Positions 51,344 through 64,000 are shown, counted from the first letter of the stretch. The stretch is 64,000 bases of DNA from Galbula dea (GCA_013399015.1 VWZX01010597.1:1-64000), one strand, 5' to 3'. The notes: generated by a model from the sequence alone, not told the origin. Numbers and translations: made by a program.

Positions 51344-51516
51344 GTATCACAGCATGTTAGGAGTTGGAAGGGACCTCGAAAGATCATCTAGTCCAACCCC
51401 CCTGCCAGAGCAGGATTCCCTAAGACTAGGTCACAGCAAAGCTTCCCTGCCCGGGATTTGAATCCAGCAGTTCTGGCCCAGCAGTGACAGTGCTGAATCC
51501 TAACCACTAGACCACC
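51344..51516 (-). mobile_element. tRNA-headed, CR1-tailed SINE-like element
   Basis: On the minus strand a tRNA-like head (about 51444-51516) opens with ggtggtctagtggttaggat, the 5' half of vertebrate tRNA-Glu. It contains a perfect A box tggtctagtgg (plus-strand 51504-51514) and a B-box-like gattcaaatcc (plus-strand 51454-51464), then ends cccgggcagggaa, like the tRNA-Glu 3' half. After a short linker, the CR1 3' end (about 51344-51436) follows: ggaatcctgctctggcaggg, then ttggactagatgatctttcg and aggtcccttccaactcctaa. The layout is that of a SINE moved by CR1. Alternatively it is a one-off tRNA/CR1 chimera. Only one copy is in this window, so family status is open. Confidence 0.82.
51479..51495 (-). 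other. Anticodon stem-loop of the tRNA-like head
   Basis: Minus strand: stem cagca/tgctg, perfectly paired, around loop ctgtcac. The anticodon position reads GTC (Asp type; plus-strand gac at 51486-51488), although the D-arm sequence is Glu-like. A longer than usual variable region (about 11 nt) and a partly mispaired T stem follow, so this is not a functional tRNA gene. Confidence 0.65.
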
Positions 51517-51522
51517 TCCACA
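51517..51522. repeat. Candidate target-site duplication, head side of the SINE-like element
   Basis: Hexamer tccaca abutting the tRNA-like head, matching 51338-51343. If real, the head starts at ggtggtctag and lacks the first six tRNA bases. Confidence 0.5.
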
Positions 51523-54500
51523 CACTCTTACAGTTCATTTAGCTGGCTCGGTATAATCACCAGAAAGAGAAACTCTCCTTCAGTATGCTACAACATGCAA
51601 TCTAACCAATGAGGTCAATCAACATACCTATCTTTCAGGAGTCTCAGGATGTTTTAAGGAAAGAAATAGATCAGGGTCACAGCCACCCAAACACCCAAAA
51701 TGAAGCATTCTGGAATGTAAAACAGAAAACTACATATCCGACTGAGAAGTACCAGAGAAGTCGATTCTGAAGTGCCAAAACATTCTCCAGAGCACTGCGC
51801 TCCACTGAAATTTCAAGCTGTCAAGTCACAAAATACCTGCTTACAATTTCCTCCAGGAAATGCACGCACAACAGGTTTAACTAACAGCTGCATAGGCAAA
51901 CTTAAAACTGATATTTGCTTTGGTTTCATTTTTATCATCTTGCAGGTTTTCTGTGCATTGCATCTTTGATCAACTTAACAGTTCAACAGTTAAGATCCAG
52001 TACCTCTATTACTACTACATTCCTAAATACCTGGGTTTATTGTTTCATTTTTGGGGTTTTTTTAATGGCTACAAAGATAAGAGGTTCACCATGCTAAAAT
52101 TGCCATAACACGCAGGGCAAAGGGGACTGTCATGCTTACTCTCTGTTTTAAATAAATTTCAGTACATATTAATAACAAAACCACAAAACAGAAAAGTATC
52201 CAAGAAATTTCCCTCTTTCACTTAACTGATTTTTTTTCAACAGTAGTTTCTATCAGTAGACCACAATTCTGGCTCAGACTGTCAGCCATAGTCCTGGAAT
52301 CTCAGAGGTCCATAACATGGACCTACATTATCTTTCAAGCTCTGCATCCCCTGTGTGGAATCAGGAGAGAAAGTTATTATACAAAGCTAAGGAGCACACA
52401 TTTTCTCCTGCAACATGGGAGTACGTTGCTGTCACAGAACATGAAATGTGAGGGAACAGAGACCCTGGAGCTGCATTTAGCCTTGCGGCTCAACCAGTGT
52501 CCTGTCTTACAATGCCTAAAAGAAAGAACAATTGCTATAGGTGTATTTTTCCACCATTTGTGTCTACAATTCTGAAAGAATAAACTAAGAAAATTCTGAG
52601 AAAGTGCCTGCTGCTGAAAAGCATGAAGAGATTTAGGAAAAAGATCTATGATCTAGAGCAGTGGGCCTCATGTTCTGGAAAGGTAAGAATTTCTAAAGAG
52701 CATACCAGTCAAACACACAAGCAGTCAGAAACGTTTTATACAACCCCTAGCATACTAGGAAATGTCAGCCTTTTCTCCCAGAGAACATGGCCACATCACG
52801 TTGATCCCTGCATCAATTACTTCCAGGCAAAATTATTGTAATTAACTGTAATTAGGTCAGAAAATGGAAACAATTTCTCCAAAATCTCTATTCCAGCTTG
52901 GCAGAACACAGCAGCCTTCCTGCCTGCAAAGGACTTGCCTACTGTCAGCTCACGGCCCAGGTGTGCAGGAGTGTCTCACAGAGTCCCTCAAACCGGACTC
53001 TGCTGCTGCCTCAAGGTCTGACCACCTGTCACCCCAGCAGACCACCTTCTTTTATGCTGCTTATAAACTTGGGGCTAATATACACTTGCAAGGGAACTTA
53101 CAGTAATAAATTATCTTCCACTTCTAATGTTAACTTGAAATGGAAATAGAGTCCATGAGATGAAGGCACTACTTTAGTCATGAATCTTTGCCAATACACT
53201 AGGGAGGTAGAACTTTGAACTTGTGGCTAATTACTGATTGGTATGCTAGTTCTGCATGTAAAAATCACTATTACTTAAGCATGCACAGGAACAGCTCCAA
53301 TTAATAGACAGAAAAACAATTCTTGGCAGAGAAAGCAAACATGGCCAAACATGCTAATGCAGCAGTCTGTTTTTGAATTCACAAGTCTGGCCTAAGTAAA
53401 TATTTTCAAGCTTACATTAGGTTAAAAGAAGAAAAAAAAAAGGAGGGGAGAAGGAAAAAAAAAACCAAACAAAAACCCCACCAAAAAATCCCAGTAATTT
53501 ACAGCCACCGAGGAGCTAAACTTCTTTTAAGATGAAGTGACTAATCTCTCCTCTAACCCCCTCAATTGTGTTTGCAAATCTAATAGAGAAGGTGCAAATG
53601 AATCCTTGTTCTGTAAGCTTGTATACCATCTCTCATGACAGAGGCAACACATGGAATGGCTCTAGTACACAATATATAAAGATAAAAGATATGCTAAAGA
53701 GTATTTTTGGCTTGGTCCAGGAGTTATTCCACTTCTGAAACAAGCTTTCCTTCATCAGCCCTTTAAAGTTTGTAAACCAAACCAAAAAACATCTTAATGT
53801 TTACCATTTGCATGCAGATAGAACTAAATACAAATTTTTATAACATGAACAGTGCAACTGTTTACACAAGAAGACCAGTTTGTGAAAGGCTATCACCCAC
53901 TGCCATTCCTGGAAAACATTCACATTGTTTAAGAGAAGACTCTACTACCAAAACCCACGTATGCTAGGCAGATGGACAAGAAAAAGACTTGCATAATAGA
54001 CCATTCCATGAAAAGCTCAAGGAGGAACTTGTGGGTGTTTTGTAATCGTCTCTATTTCTAAGTCTTAATAGTGCTAGGAAGTAGTTAATGGTGTCAGAGG
54101 ATCTGAAGAGAACCCCAGAGAAATGTGCCTTAGTGCAGTTTTACCTACTACTGAAGCCCTTGAGAGTAACAGAGTAGTACTGATCTTCTGAAACTGATGC
54201 TGACTGAGATCCATGCTTCAGTAGTGAGTTGCAGGGATAGCTGAAAGCTGATCACACACTCCACAGATGTCAGCTGGAGGTGGCTCTAGTCAGATGCCTA
54301 CCCCAAAAACAGAACACTTATGTCTGAGATGGTTTGGGATCTCGCCAGTCCTGTAGTCTCCCTTCTTTCTCCTCTCCTCTATCTCCTGCTCTTACAAAAA
54401 TCATTCAGGCAACCATACAGATGAAGTGCCCAAGTATCATAAAACCTCCCTGAAAACTCATTTGAAATTATAAAGGATTTTCTATTATAACCAAAAAAGG

Positions 54501-55821
54501 ACCTGTATTGCAGTTTAATATGTCAATACAGGAAAGTAACAGTAGACTCTGCAGTTATCAAGGGAGCAGATCGTCCGAGTTCAGTTATTTTTACTTTGAT
54601 CAGAAAAATATCATATTATTGCTTGGGTTAGAGAAGAAACGGGTTACCCTTAAAGGCAAAAAGAATTTGCTTATTTCCAGAGACAGGAAAGGTTAGTTCA
54701 AATCTCAATAAACAGATATTAAGAACTCTTGTTGAAATACCACCTGTGCTTTTCCTTCAACTATAAGTAATTTTGTGGAAACATAGTGTTCTTTTACTGA
54801 TAATACTAAATCTTGGGCCAACCAAAAAGCAACAAGGAACTTTAGAAGTGCAGAAGTGCAGAATTCCAAATAGCATATAGTTATTAATCTTGCTAGAGAA
54901 GTTAATGTGAAACTTTAATCTGGCTCCCATTCTTTGAGCATCTGTTGCATGTAGTTCTCTTTTGTGCTGTTAAGAGATGTGAAGTCATTTCTTATTTCAA
55001 CTGACCTACTGTATTCAGAGCTACTAATAAAATGTGGCTCCATACTTTTAAGTGTCTGAGAAATTGTGATCGTTTGTGCCATTCAAGATTTGCTACCACT
55101 AAACTCGGGACAGCTTTAGCCATCCAGTCTTTTGATTTCACTCAGTTTTTGTTTTGATTCATGCTCTTTAACTATTTTCGCAAGGTCAGTCAGGCACTTT
55201 CTGAATGGTCTGTGCTTTTACTCCATAGGGATCAATTTGCTTCCTTCAGAAATACCTTGGGAAGAAACTAGGAAACACAACTGACAATACAAGATAAAAC
55301 ACTCAGGGGTCAAACCATGAAATGTAGTACCTTCTTTATGATTCAAAAATCTTAAAAATAGCAGCATTACATACAGATTAACTATTATTTAAGGACTCTT
55401 AATTCCTGGAGCCAGGAATAGCTGCTGGAATTCTACAGCCTGATTCCATCAGCCTAGCTGATCAGATTAATTCCTCTGGCATTAGCAATGCCTTCTGGCA
55501 TTATTGAAAAATAAAAATGAAGAGACTACAAAATGAAGAGTAACATTTTTGCACCCTACTCTCTTCAAAAACAAATAAAAAAAATTACTGCGTACAGCCC
55601 CTATTGTATCTCAACAGGATATCCATCTGGAAAGTTTTACCTTCCAGATGCTTTCCCCTACTATTTCATTGTCCTGTTAATCTCTGCAACCACCCCTAGG
55701 GGGAAAACAAAACACTGCACAATTTACTGTCAGGGTAACATTCTGAAGGATGGACAATACAGAAGGAAATATACTCCAGACAGCAGTCAGTTTCAATATT
55801 ATAATTGTAAGAAGTACAAAA
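51523..55821. other. Unique non-coding sequence, 4.3 kb
   Basis: No gene or dispersed repeat recognised. An A/G-rich simple stretch lies near 53430-53480. Confidence 0.55.
53427..53482. repeat. A-rich / purine-rich low-complexity tract
   Basis: aaaagaagaaaaaaaaaagg, then ggggagaaggaaaaaaaaaa, then accaaacaaaaaccccacc. Low complexity only; no element body is recognised upstream. Confidence 0.75.
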
Positions 55822-56322
55822 ACACAGAATCACAGAATCATTACGGTTGGAAAGGACCCTCAAGATCATCTAGTCCAACCGATAGCCCTACACCACTCTT
55901 ACCCCTAAATCATCCCCTGAAGAAACACATCTATCCTCCTCTTAAAAACCTCCAGGGATGGTGATTCCACCACCTCCCTGGGCAGCCTATTCCAATATCT
56001 CACCACTCTTTCAGTAAAGAAATTCTTCCTAATATCTAATCTAAACCTACCCTGGCTCAGCTTAAGCCCATTGCCTCTAGTCCTGTCACTAGTCACAAGG
56101 GAGAAGAGGCCAACACCCGCCTCCCTAGAATGGTCTTTCAAGTAGCTGAAGAGAGTGATAAGGTCTCCCCTCAGCCTCCTCTTCTCCAGGCTAAACAACC
56201 CCAGCTCCCTAAGCCTCTCCTCATAAGGCCTGTTTTCCAGACCCCTGACTAGCTTAGTTGCCCTTCTCTCCACCCTCTCTAGTAGCTCAATGTCCTTCCT
56301 AAACTGCAGTGCCCAAAACTGC
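55822..56322 (-). mobile_element. CR1 LINE fragment with open ORF2 C-terminus, minus strand
   Basis: The best-preserved CR1 end in the window. The minus-strand frame at 55905-56351 (148 aa) is open. Its first residues come from flanking sequence, then it reads CR1 ORF2: FRKDIELLERVERRATKLVR near residues 17-36, GLFSLEKRRLRGDL near 49-62, the FTERVVRYWNRLPREVVESP signature near 115-134, and C-terminus DVFLQGMI. The 3' UTR ends at 55822 in agaatcac octamers. It has about a dozen differences over 340 bp from the 5331-5672 copy. There is no endonuclease or RT catalytic region, so it is inactive. The intact frame suggests relative youth. Confidence 0.95.
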
Positions 56323-59300
56323 TGAATGCAAAAATAAAAGAAAAATCTCAAAAATTAAAACCAAAAAAAATATCTTACATGGACACAACAGTAAAGAAGT
56401 ACATTTGCAAAAAATAAAAGTCAACAAAGAAGTCTACCTCTCTTCCCCTCAAACAATCAAAGTTTAATCACATTAACGTGGCCAAACCTTCAGACAACTA
56501 TCACCTTTTTGTTTGGTTTTGATTATTTAACACAGAAGTGTGAAGGCAATTAAACCAAACTACTACTACAGAATTTTAGAACGTCCACAAAATGTTTTCC
56601 CCAGGCTTCAGCAGGATGGCAAGGATTCCTCTTATCAGGAGTCACCTGTACACTGAAGAACCTTGCAAGTCTGTCAGTGAAGCAACAGAAGAGGATTTTA
56701 TTAAGTGATAGGGGGTTTGAACAGATTTGTAAATTAAGTCCTTTAAACTTGGAAAGTCAGATCTCCTTGCCAAACACATGAAATGCTTGGGCTTGGGCTT
56801 TGAGTAGCTCAGCTATCTATTCGGACCCCTGTCAGTTCCACTGGAGCCTTGCAGAAAGAAACTCTACTGCTTGGGGGTTCTGGTGCAGAGAGAGCCATCC
56901 CAAGAAGTTAAGATGGTTCCCACAATAAAGAGGTCTACTAGGTAGCTGACAAAGGAGTTTTATTCTTATCAGCTTGTTTTGGTTGGTCGGTTTTCAGTGT
57001 GACTGCATTTACATAGCTCCCCTTTCCAGTCTTAAGGTGCATTACAACAGTACAAACAAGCAAAGAGCTGGTTTAAAATACAGAGCAATAACATACTTCT
57101 GGTATACAAACACAAAAGGACTGAAGGAAAAAAAAATGTCTGCCATTCTCTTATTCGTTAGCTATTTTCCATGGTCAAGAAAACCTTCTGAAGACAACAG
57201 TGTGTGACTTGCAGAACATACTCACACCCTACATAAAAGCTTTTGTATCTTCATCCCACTTCAGCTTTACAAACTTTTTTGCTCGTGAGCTTCCAAAAAT
57301 CTGAAAATCTGGATAGATACAGGTAAACCAAGTGGATACAGAAGAAGTCAGTAAGAATTCATACCGCTTTACTGTATGAAGCCAAGAATGCGTTTCACAT
57401 CAACACATGCATAAACTAAGCATTCAACAGCCAACTGAGTCATGTCTTGGATATTATTCCAGAATTCCTCAGTACTCCTTTTTTCCAGTTCCTTACCAGA
57501 CACAGACAGCTATTAGAATCAATTCAAACGAGTACAATCCTCCAACTGCACAATGTCAGCAAAATCATTTAAGGCTTCATCTATGCTATAAATTTGTAGC
57601 ATATTTGAGTGTCTTTGCAGAGGACACCATTTAATTCTTTCCAGTCATAAACATTAACCAAAAAACTCTCACGGCAACAGAGTAAGAGGCAAGTAAGATC
57701 GCTGCAGCAAGTTCATGTAACAACAAAAAATTTAGGCATTCAAATCCCTCTTATCCCCTAACCACACTGGGAGGATAGGATTGAAAGCACCACACACATG
57801 TGTTCCGACAAGCAATACATGTATCATGCTTACTTGGAAAACTACTCCAAGTTACTATGAATTTCTGTGCCTCATCAAGCTTTCCTCCAGATACAAAAAA
57901 TATTTCACTCATAATTCCTGTCTGCAAATATACAAAGTCTGAAATTTTAAAAATAAAGCCATTTGAGTTGTCACAACATGATCATAATCTTGAAAGCATC
58001 TTAACTGAAAAAATTCCCCCTTTGCACATCATTTAGATAACTCAAAAGAGAATATATATTCATGAAACCTTACAAAAAGAAACACATCTTCTAATTTTTA
58101 TAAAGAATAAGGCCAAAATGCCTTGCATTTGTTTGAAGTTGTAAGTAATCATTACCAATGTAGAGATTCTGTATTTCAGTAGAGCTAGAGAAAATAGGTT
58201 CATTTGCTGTGGCAATATTTACTGACTAAATATTTTTATTTGCTATAGCATGACCCTCTATTGCACAAGTAGCTATCTAGTAAGACAGAACTACTTACAT
58301 TTCTCACCACTGCTATTTTGTCTCATAGGTATTCCAAAGATCTCTGTTCAAAAGATGTTTGTCATAAAGCACTCACACAGCACCAGGCAAAGACGAGATG
58401 AGAGACAGATGCTTCTGCATGTTGGTGGGCGGGATGGGAAAGAAGCTGGGGAAGCAGCTTTGCATTTAATCCATTACAGCCATATTCCTTTTAACCATCT
58501 AACAGCAACTCAGAAATTCCCCAGCATGCATTAAATCCTCTGAACTTATGAAACGATGCATTACTAAAGTCACAGCAGGTAAGCCAACTCAGTTTAGAAG
58601 ACATAAAAGACTAGCTCTAGAACAACTTTTTCATTACAAGGTTATGGATAAAACCCAAAGGTAATGTTTTAATGTAGTGAGAAGATGCACAGTCACAGAA
58701 GCAGCAAGGTGAAAGTGCCATTTACTTACAGAAGAAATTCCTTTCCAGACAAATTCCTCTCAGACAGGTTTTACACCTCAAAACCAGCAATACAGATCAG
58801 CAATAGCTTAATCTTAGTTCTCTGCTCCAGCATGCTACCTCTCTTCCACATATGCTCTCTTCAGCTACTTGAGTGAGTGGCTCTTGGAATAGCTGCCTAA
58901 GATCTGAAACTCACTTCCATCCTTTATAGACTCTTATCACTGCAACATTAACCTCTGTAAAACTGAGGCTTCAGTAGTTTGAAAATTAAAGAAATAAATT
59001 CTATTTTCCTTTTTTTCCTCTGCTTTAGATTGCTTGTCTTAATATAGGCCTTTACTAGTTGCAATATTTATTGAATGTACAAAGTTGCAAATTCCACCAA
59101 CCTATAATCACACAAGCCACCTACACATACACACACTGCAGGTACAGTACATGCATATCTTACTAGTGTTCCAATATATCAAAGCACAAAATGGAAGATG
59201 TTTCTATGTAGTATCACCAGGGGATAGAACTAAGTGAGCAGGAAGTCCTTATCTGTTCCACCTAAGCTATTGAAGGTAAAATCAGAGGTGAAACGAATAC

Positions 59301-62300
59301 AGCAAGAATGACTAAACCCATAAATGACCCAAAATGATTTGTTTTATTCTGTGGATACAAGAGACTACAATCATACTGAACAGGCTGTTATCAAATCTCT
59401 TAAGTGACAAAGCTTTCTGTTGAAGAGGACAAATAAAATGTGCATAAATCACAAAGAGATATGGCTTAAGGCCATCATCTCAGAGGATTACAGAATGGTT
59501 TTTGCATCCTCCGTCTTTGCTTTTAGTAGCCCCATCCTTGTTCTAATATTGTAGCTATTATTACCAGTGCTATTTGAAAACTACTGTCCCTTGTAGTTAT
59601 GAATAGCAAATAGAAAATCCTTCTCACTTGTTAAGAGAGAATCTAGGGTATTCTTTAAAGGTACATTCAGTAACTTTAGGATAAGAGTGTGTTTCTAACG
59701 AGTCCTGTCAGTCTTGTCCAACTATTTAATGCTTTAATTATTAACCACTATACTAGGCATTATGGACTGTGGTTGCTAGGCACCACCAAAAACCCATGAT
59801 TTTGCTGTGCTAACCATGGTGCAAACACCTAACGAAGTAACTATGCCTATCCCAAGGTACTCACACCGTCCAAAAAGTATGAGTAAGGAAAACAAATGGC
59901 TAAAATGGAAATATAGTTGAAGCACAGAGGAAACAGGCAAGCACAGCAATCAGCAGTCACCACACACTTGAAGTGTGCAACAAAGGAGTAATCGCTTTCA
60001 AATAATCCATCAGTTTCAGTGACAATATTCAGAACGTTCATTACAGACTATACTGTGTAAACATCTCACAGCCTAACTCAAAATGAAGACCAGAGTTAAG
60101 GAAAATTGCCCAATTTATACATAGTACGAATTACGATTTTAACCTGGACTCTAGGTAGAATAAGAAATTGAGGCTCTGTGCAGACAAAATATTTCAGGAA
60201 GTATCCCACAAATTTTATACAGGTTGATGTCACCTCACCTCTGCTGAAATTACAGACATCACTACAGACACACAATTTGTAAGGACACTTTCTAGAATAC
60301 GCTTTAATGCTTAAAAAAAATAATCCCCAAGCACCTAGCTACCACCAACTTTTTTTACTGCAGTCAGCAACTGCAAACTTGTGGTCTCAAGGCAACCCCT
60401 CTTTCCCAGAGACACATATACGCATTTGATCCAAAATGCAGCTCCAAGGTGAAAGGTGCAGTCCAAATACTAAAAGCAAAACCAGAACTGACAGAGACAG
60501 TGAGGAGGTGTAACAGAAATATGAACATGCTGTCTTAACTTACTAATACAAGAACTTGAATACTGTTTGTAAACCAGAATGCCTTCTTCCTGACTTAGCC
60601 ACTATTCTTTTAATGATGAGGAAAAAAAGAAAAAGGGTTTAAATCTTGAGTCCTAAATTTCTGCTTCAAAATTATGATACTTTTCAGCAAGGCAGTTGCT
60701 GACTCAAGTGAAAAGCTTAGCAAAGCTGAGCAGTAATTAAGAGATTTCATTTACAACACAATTTCACATTAGTACAGGGGGAAATGTGCTTCTTATGACA
60801 TGAAATTTCCCATAATACTGAAGAGATGCACAGAGATATAATACCATCTAAGTCTTTCATCTGTCATGTGAAGTAAGCTATCACTTCTTATGGTAAATAA
60901 ATATGCACTCGAATAAAGGCAACTATTGAAGGCAAAATTTAAAAGGTAATGAATACCACTCAGAACCAAAGAAAACAGTTCTTGAAGTCTTTCAGAATCA
61001 TCTTTTCAAGTCCTCTTCCAAACTTCACATGAACAGGCGTCATACCATTACACTCCTCCAGAGTTAGAGAAAACCCCAATGGCTCTGCAATACAATTTCC
61101 TACGTTGCATTTACAGAAATTAGACCTGCATCAGTTTAGACTTTATTTGAAGTCTGTGGTTTCAGTTTGTAAATCCCTGAACATTTTACAGATGCACATG
61201 CAGATGGAAAAATAACATGAGTTTGCATTTCCCAGTCAATTGAGAACTAAGAACCTTAGAAATTGTCTACATATCACCATTTATTCTACAGAATTTTATA
61301 GGAGTTAATGACCTTAAAGATGAGAATATTGGCTATGTAACATTCCACACTTCACCTCAAAGGAAGTTTTTCCTAATAGATCCAAAGCAACCACTATTTT
61401 TTAATTTATTATACATAAACACAGTACAGACAAATGTGTCTGTTTTAATTAGGTTCTTGCAGAACTACTTCCTCCCACCTGTAGTTTAACAAAGACAAGA
61501 AATTTTGCACTAACTGTGCTAAGCCTGGGTAGAGAATCTCTCCTTTATTCAGCGTATTTAAAGAAATACATATCTGAGAATCCAAAACTCCATCAGTTTA
61601 TCTGTTAGCTACAGACATGCAGGGAGAGGAAAGAAAAAACCCTGTAAGTATGACAGCACCTTGGACATTCAGTGATACTTAGAGAGACGACTTAAATGCA
61701 CTGAGCACATCCAAATCTAGATATATCCACAACCTATTACTTGTGTTCTGCCAGCAAAACAACCAAGCCCAAAATTCTTAAAATCACAGCATCCCCTTGG
61801 TTTTTACACCAAGTATAAGCCATGACAAGAACATCTTGAATGAGAACTAGTTCCAAATGAAAGCAAGACTACTTAGCACCTTTCTGGTGCATTTCATCTT
61901 TCAAAAACACTTTGCAAATATTAACATGCCAATATAGAAAAGAACTATTGTTTTAGCAAAAGGAAGCAAGAAAAGAGGATGTAAAATTTGGTAACAAAAT
62001 GGATGGCTCGCTGGCTGATACTTCAGTTTTCTATACTGTGATTTCACTCCTATCTTAGCGATGCATTAAAACAGGTTCTGCAGTGCTAGAACAGCAAAGA
62101 AATACTACATCACTGTGTTACTGAGAGATCCTGGTAGACCTGGGTTCCTTTCAACACTAATACTTCGCTATTTAAAATTCTGTTTGCTACTCTCAAATTG
62201 ACTACAAAGTTTTTTTATTCTATACCACCGTAAGAAAAGCTTTTATATCCTTATTGAGAAGCAAGTGGTTTTCCTTTGAAGTTCCCACTACTGCATTTCC

Positions 62301-63137
62301 AAGGCACAAACGTCCAGCACAGTCAAGATGCTGAATACAAAGCTGTAATTTAACTTTGTCCATTACATGCCCTGCTGAATGTATTTTGGTTGTTTTTTTT
62401 TTTGTTACGGGTGTTTTGTAACTCTTTAGCCACAGCTAACAAGAAAGAATTATGCAAAAAGATTCATCACAAAGCATTGTGTGCTACATTCACATTCATT
62501 TGGGGTGTATAATACTACTAATGTAGACCAGTGCTGGGATCTCTACTGAAAACTCCATAACATCCAGGAGCATCACTGTATGCTTGCTAGTATTCCACCA
62601 AGCAAACACTGGTAGCTGATGGATGGAGAGTCAATCTCAAAGAGAAGGACAGATCCTTACCTATATTGGTTAGTACCTCAATCACTCCACTATTAGCAAC
62701 GCTGAAGTCAGTGAGACAGCTCAAAGGAAAAGTAATGCAAAGAATGGCCAAGTTTTTCAGTTCAGTATTTAACATTCAGCTCATAAAGGGCCCAGCTTCC
62801 CTGTGAACATGGCAGAAACATTCCCAATAGGGTTTTGAATAGGGCCTTGAAAATTCTGGGGCTTTACCTTTATAGAGAAAGGAATATAAGCTAGTTAAGA
62901 GCCAGGAGCACAGGTTTCATTTCCTCCCATTATTAAGCATAGTTCAGCAGACTTAGTAATTAGTGGGAATTTGCACCGGATTTCTACAGTTAACCCAGGT
63001 AAGAGCTTGGGTCAGAAAAAAAACACTGAAGTCAGCTGCCAGGTTGAGAGGAATATCTAATGGAAAACATTAGAGGGTATCATCTAGAAATCTCCTTGGC
63101 TAAAAGCAGAGGATTTGAAAATGAACATGAGACAATC
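56323..63137. other. Repeat-poor non-coding region, 6.8 kb
   Basis: No gene or confident dispersed repeat recognised. Open frames are below 95 codons, with no domains. Short CA-rich words occur at 59124-59135. Confidence 0.5.
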
Positions 63138-63864
63138 AGAATCATAGAATAGAATCATAGAATCATTATGGTTGGAAAAGACCTCTGAGATCATCAAGTC
63201 CAACCATCCACTGAACACTAACATGCCCACCACTAAATCATGTCCTCAAGCACCACATCTACATGTTTTCTAAACACTTTCAGGAACTGTGATTCTACCA
63301 CCTCCCTAGGCAGCCTATTCTAATGCCTGATAACCCTCTTGGTGAAGAAGTTCTTCTGAAAATCCCATCTGAACATCCCTTGGTGCAACTTGAAGCCATT
63401 TCTTCTTGTCCTATCACCTGCTACCTGGGAGAAGAGAATGAGCCCCACCTAACTACCACCTCCTTTCAGGTAGTTGGAGAGAGAGAGAGAAGGTCTCCCC
63501 TTAGCTTCCTCTTCTCCAGACTAAATCCCTGTTCCCTCAGGTGCTGTTCATAACACTTGTGCTCTAGACCCTCCACCAATTTTGTTGCTGGACACGCTCC
63601 AGCATTCAATGTCCTCCTTGTAGTGAAAGGCCCAAAACTGAAGACAGGATTCATGGTGCGGCCCGACCAGCACCTAGTAGAGGGGAACGATCACCTCCCT
63701 TCTCTTGCTGGCCACACTATTCCTGATACAAGCCACGATGGTGTTGGCTTTCTTGGGCACCTGAGTACTCTACTTTCTCATGTCTAGCCAGCTCTCTACC
63801 AACACTCCCAGGTCCTTCTCTGTCAAGCAGCTCTCCAGATACTCTGCCCCAATCCTGCAGCATT
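63138..63864 (-). mobile_element. CR1 LINE fragment, 0.73 kb, minus strand
   Basis: The 3' end is at 63138 with agaatcatagaatagaatca, then gttggaaaagacctctgaga and tcatcaagtccaaccatcca. ORF2 sequence runs upstream to about 63864 (agatactctgccccaatcct). The coding frame is broken: blocks for YWNRLPREVV (near 63300) and FSLEKRKLRGDL (near 63500) lie in degraded form. A GA-rich expansion at 63478-63492 lies inside the element. Same broad subfamily as 45841-46650. Confidence 0.94.
63478..63492. repeat. (GA)n expansion inside a CR1 copy
   Basis: gagagagagagagaa replaces the shorter gagagagag seen at the matching place in the 45.8-46.6 kb CR1. Confidence 0.65.
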
Positions 63865-64000
63865 AGAAGTCTGAGGTTGGCATTACAAACAGCTCTTGAA
63901 AATACTTCTCACTCTTAATAATGTTATCTCTGGTGTGCCAGAATACCAGTGCTCAGCACACTAAAACTTCACCAGAAATTCCATTTTGTTCTGATAAATA

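Noticed and set aside
51444..51516. Functional tRNA gene on the minus strand
   Set aside because: The acceptor 5' side is missing, the T stem is mispaired, the variable region is too long, and the sequence continues into a CR1 tail; it is a retroposon head.
62115..62172. Possible CR1 tip (gggttcctttcaacactaat)
   Set aside because: Only one block resembles the CR1 end, with no preceding gatgatctt-type word; too weak to call.

Overview
This window is vertebrate, very probably bird, non-coding DNA. It is AT-rich and I see no CpG island. Its interspersed repeats are dominated by CR1 (Chicken Repeat 1), the main LINE of bird genomes: about seventeen fragments on both strands, many with the typical 3' block (pattern ttggactagatgatctt followed by ggtcccttccaac) and an attctgtg-type octamer end. 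I found no host protein-coding exon, no true tRNA or rRNA gene and no CRISPR-like array. The open frames outside repeats are short (at most about 125 codons), show no recognised domain and are best read as chance frames in an intergenic or intronic region.

Layout: 1-5.0 kb is unique sequence with one CR1 tip. 5.0-7.8 kb holds several CR1 pieces, including a minus-strand copy next to an older plus-strand one. 7.8-14.7 kb is a desert. 14.7-21.2 kb is CR1-rich and includes a 1.1 kb CR1 interrupted by a second CR1, with a 6-bp target duplication. 21.2-32.4 kb is mostly repeat-poor, with a possible ancient LINE relic near 31 kb and an old CR1 at 32.4 kb. 35.4-38.2 kb is a different LINE: an RTE-like endonuclease/reverse-transcriptase element, 5'-truncated, interrupted by a 751-base assembly gap, with a long intact RT frame, a C-terminal zinc-finger-like motif, a very short 3' UTR with a hairpin, an (ATG)n end and a perfect 10-bp target duplication. 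38.2-51.3 kb is unique sequence plus CR1 fragments. 51.34-51.52 kb is a compact tRNA-headed, CR1-tailed SINE-like element on the minus strand with a candidate 6-bp target duplication. 55.8-56.3 kb and 63.1-63.9 kb hold further minus-strand CR1 copies.

The parts relate as retroposons. CR1 supplies the bulk of the insertions. The CR1 subfamily nested at 19.5-19.8 kb has nearly the same 3' end as the SINE-like element, so it is a plausible source of the machinery that moved it. The RTE-like element is a separate lineage. RTE-type elements are patchy in birds, and the published bird case (AviRTE) is attributed to horizontal transfer. The two observations most worth following are the RTE-like insertion and the tRNA-Glu-like/CR1 chimera.
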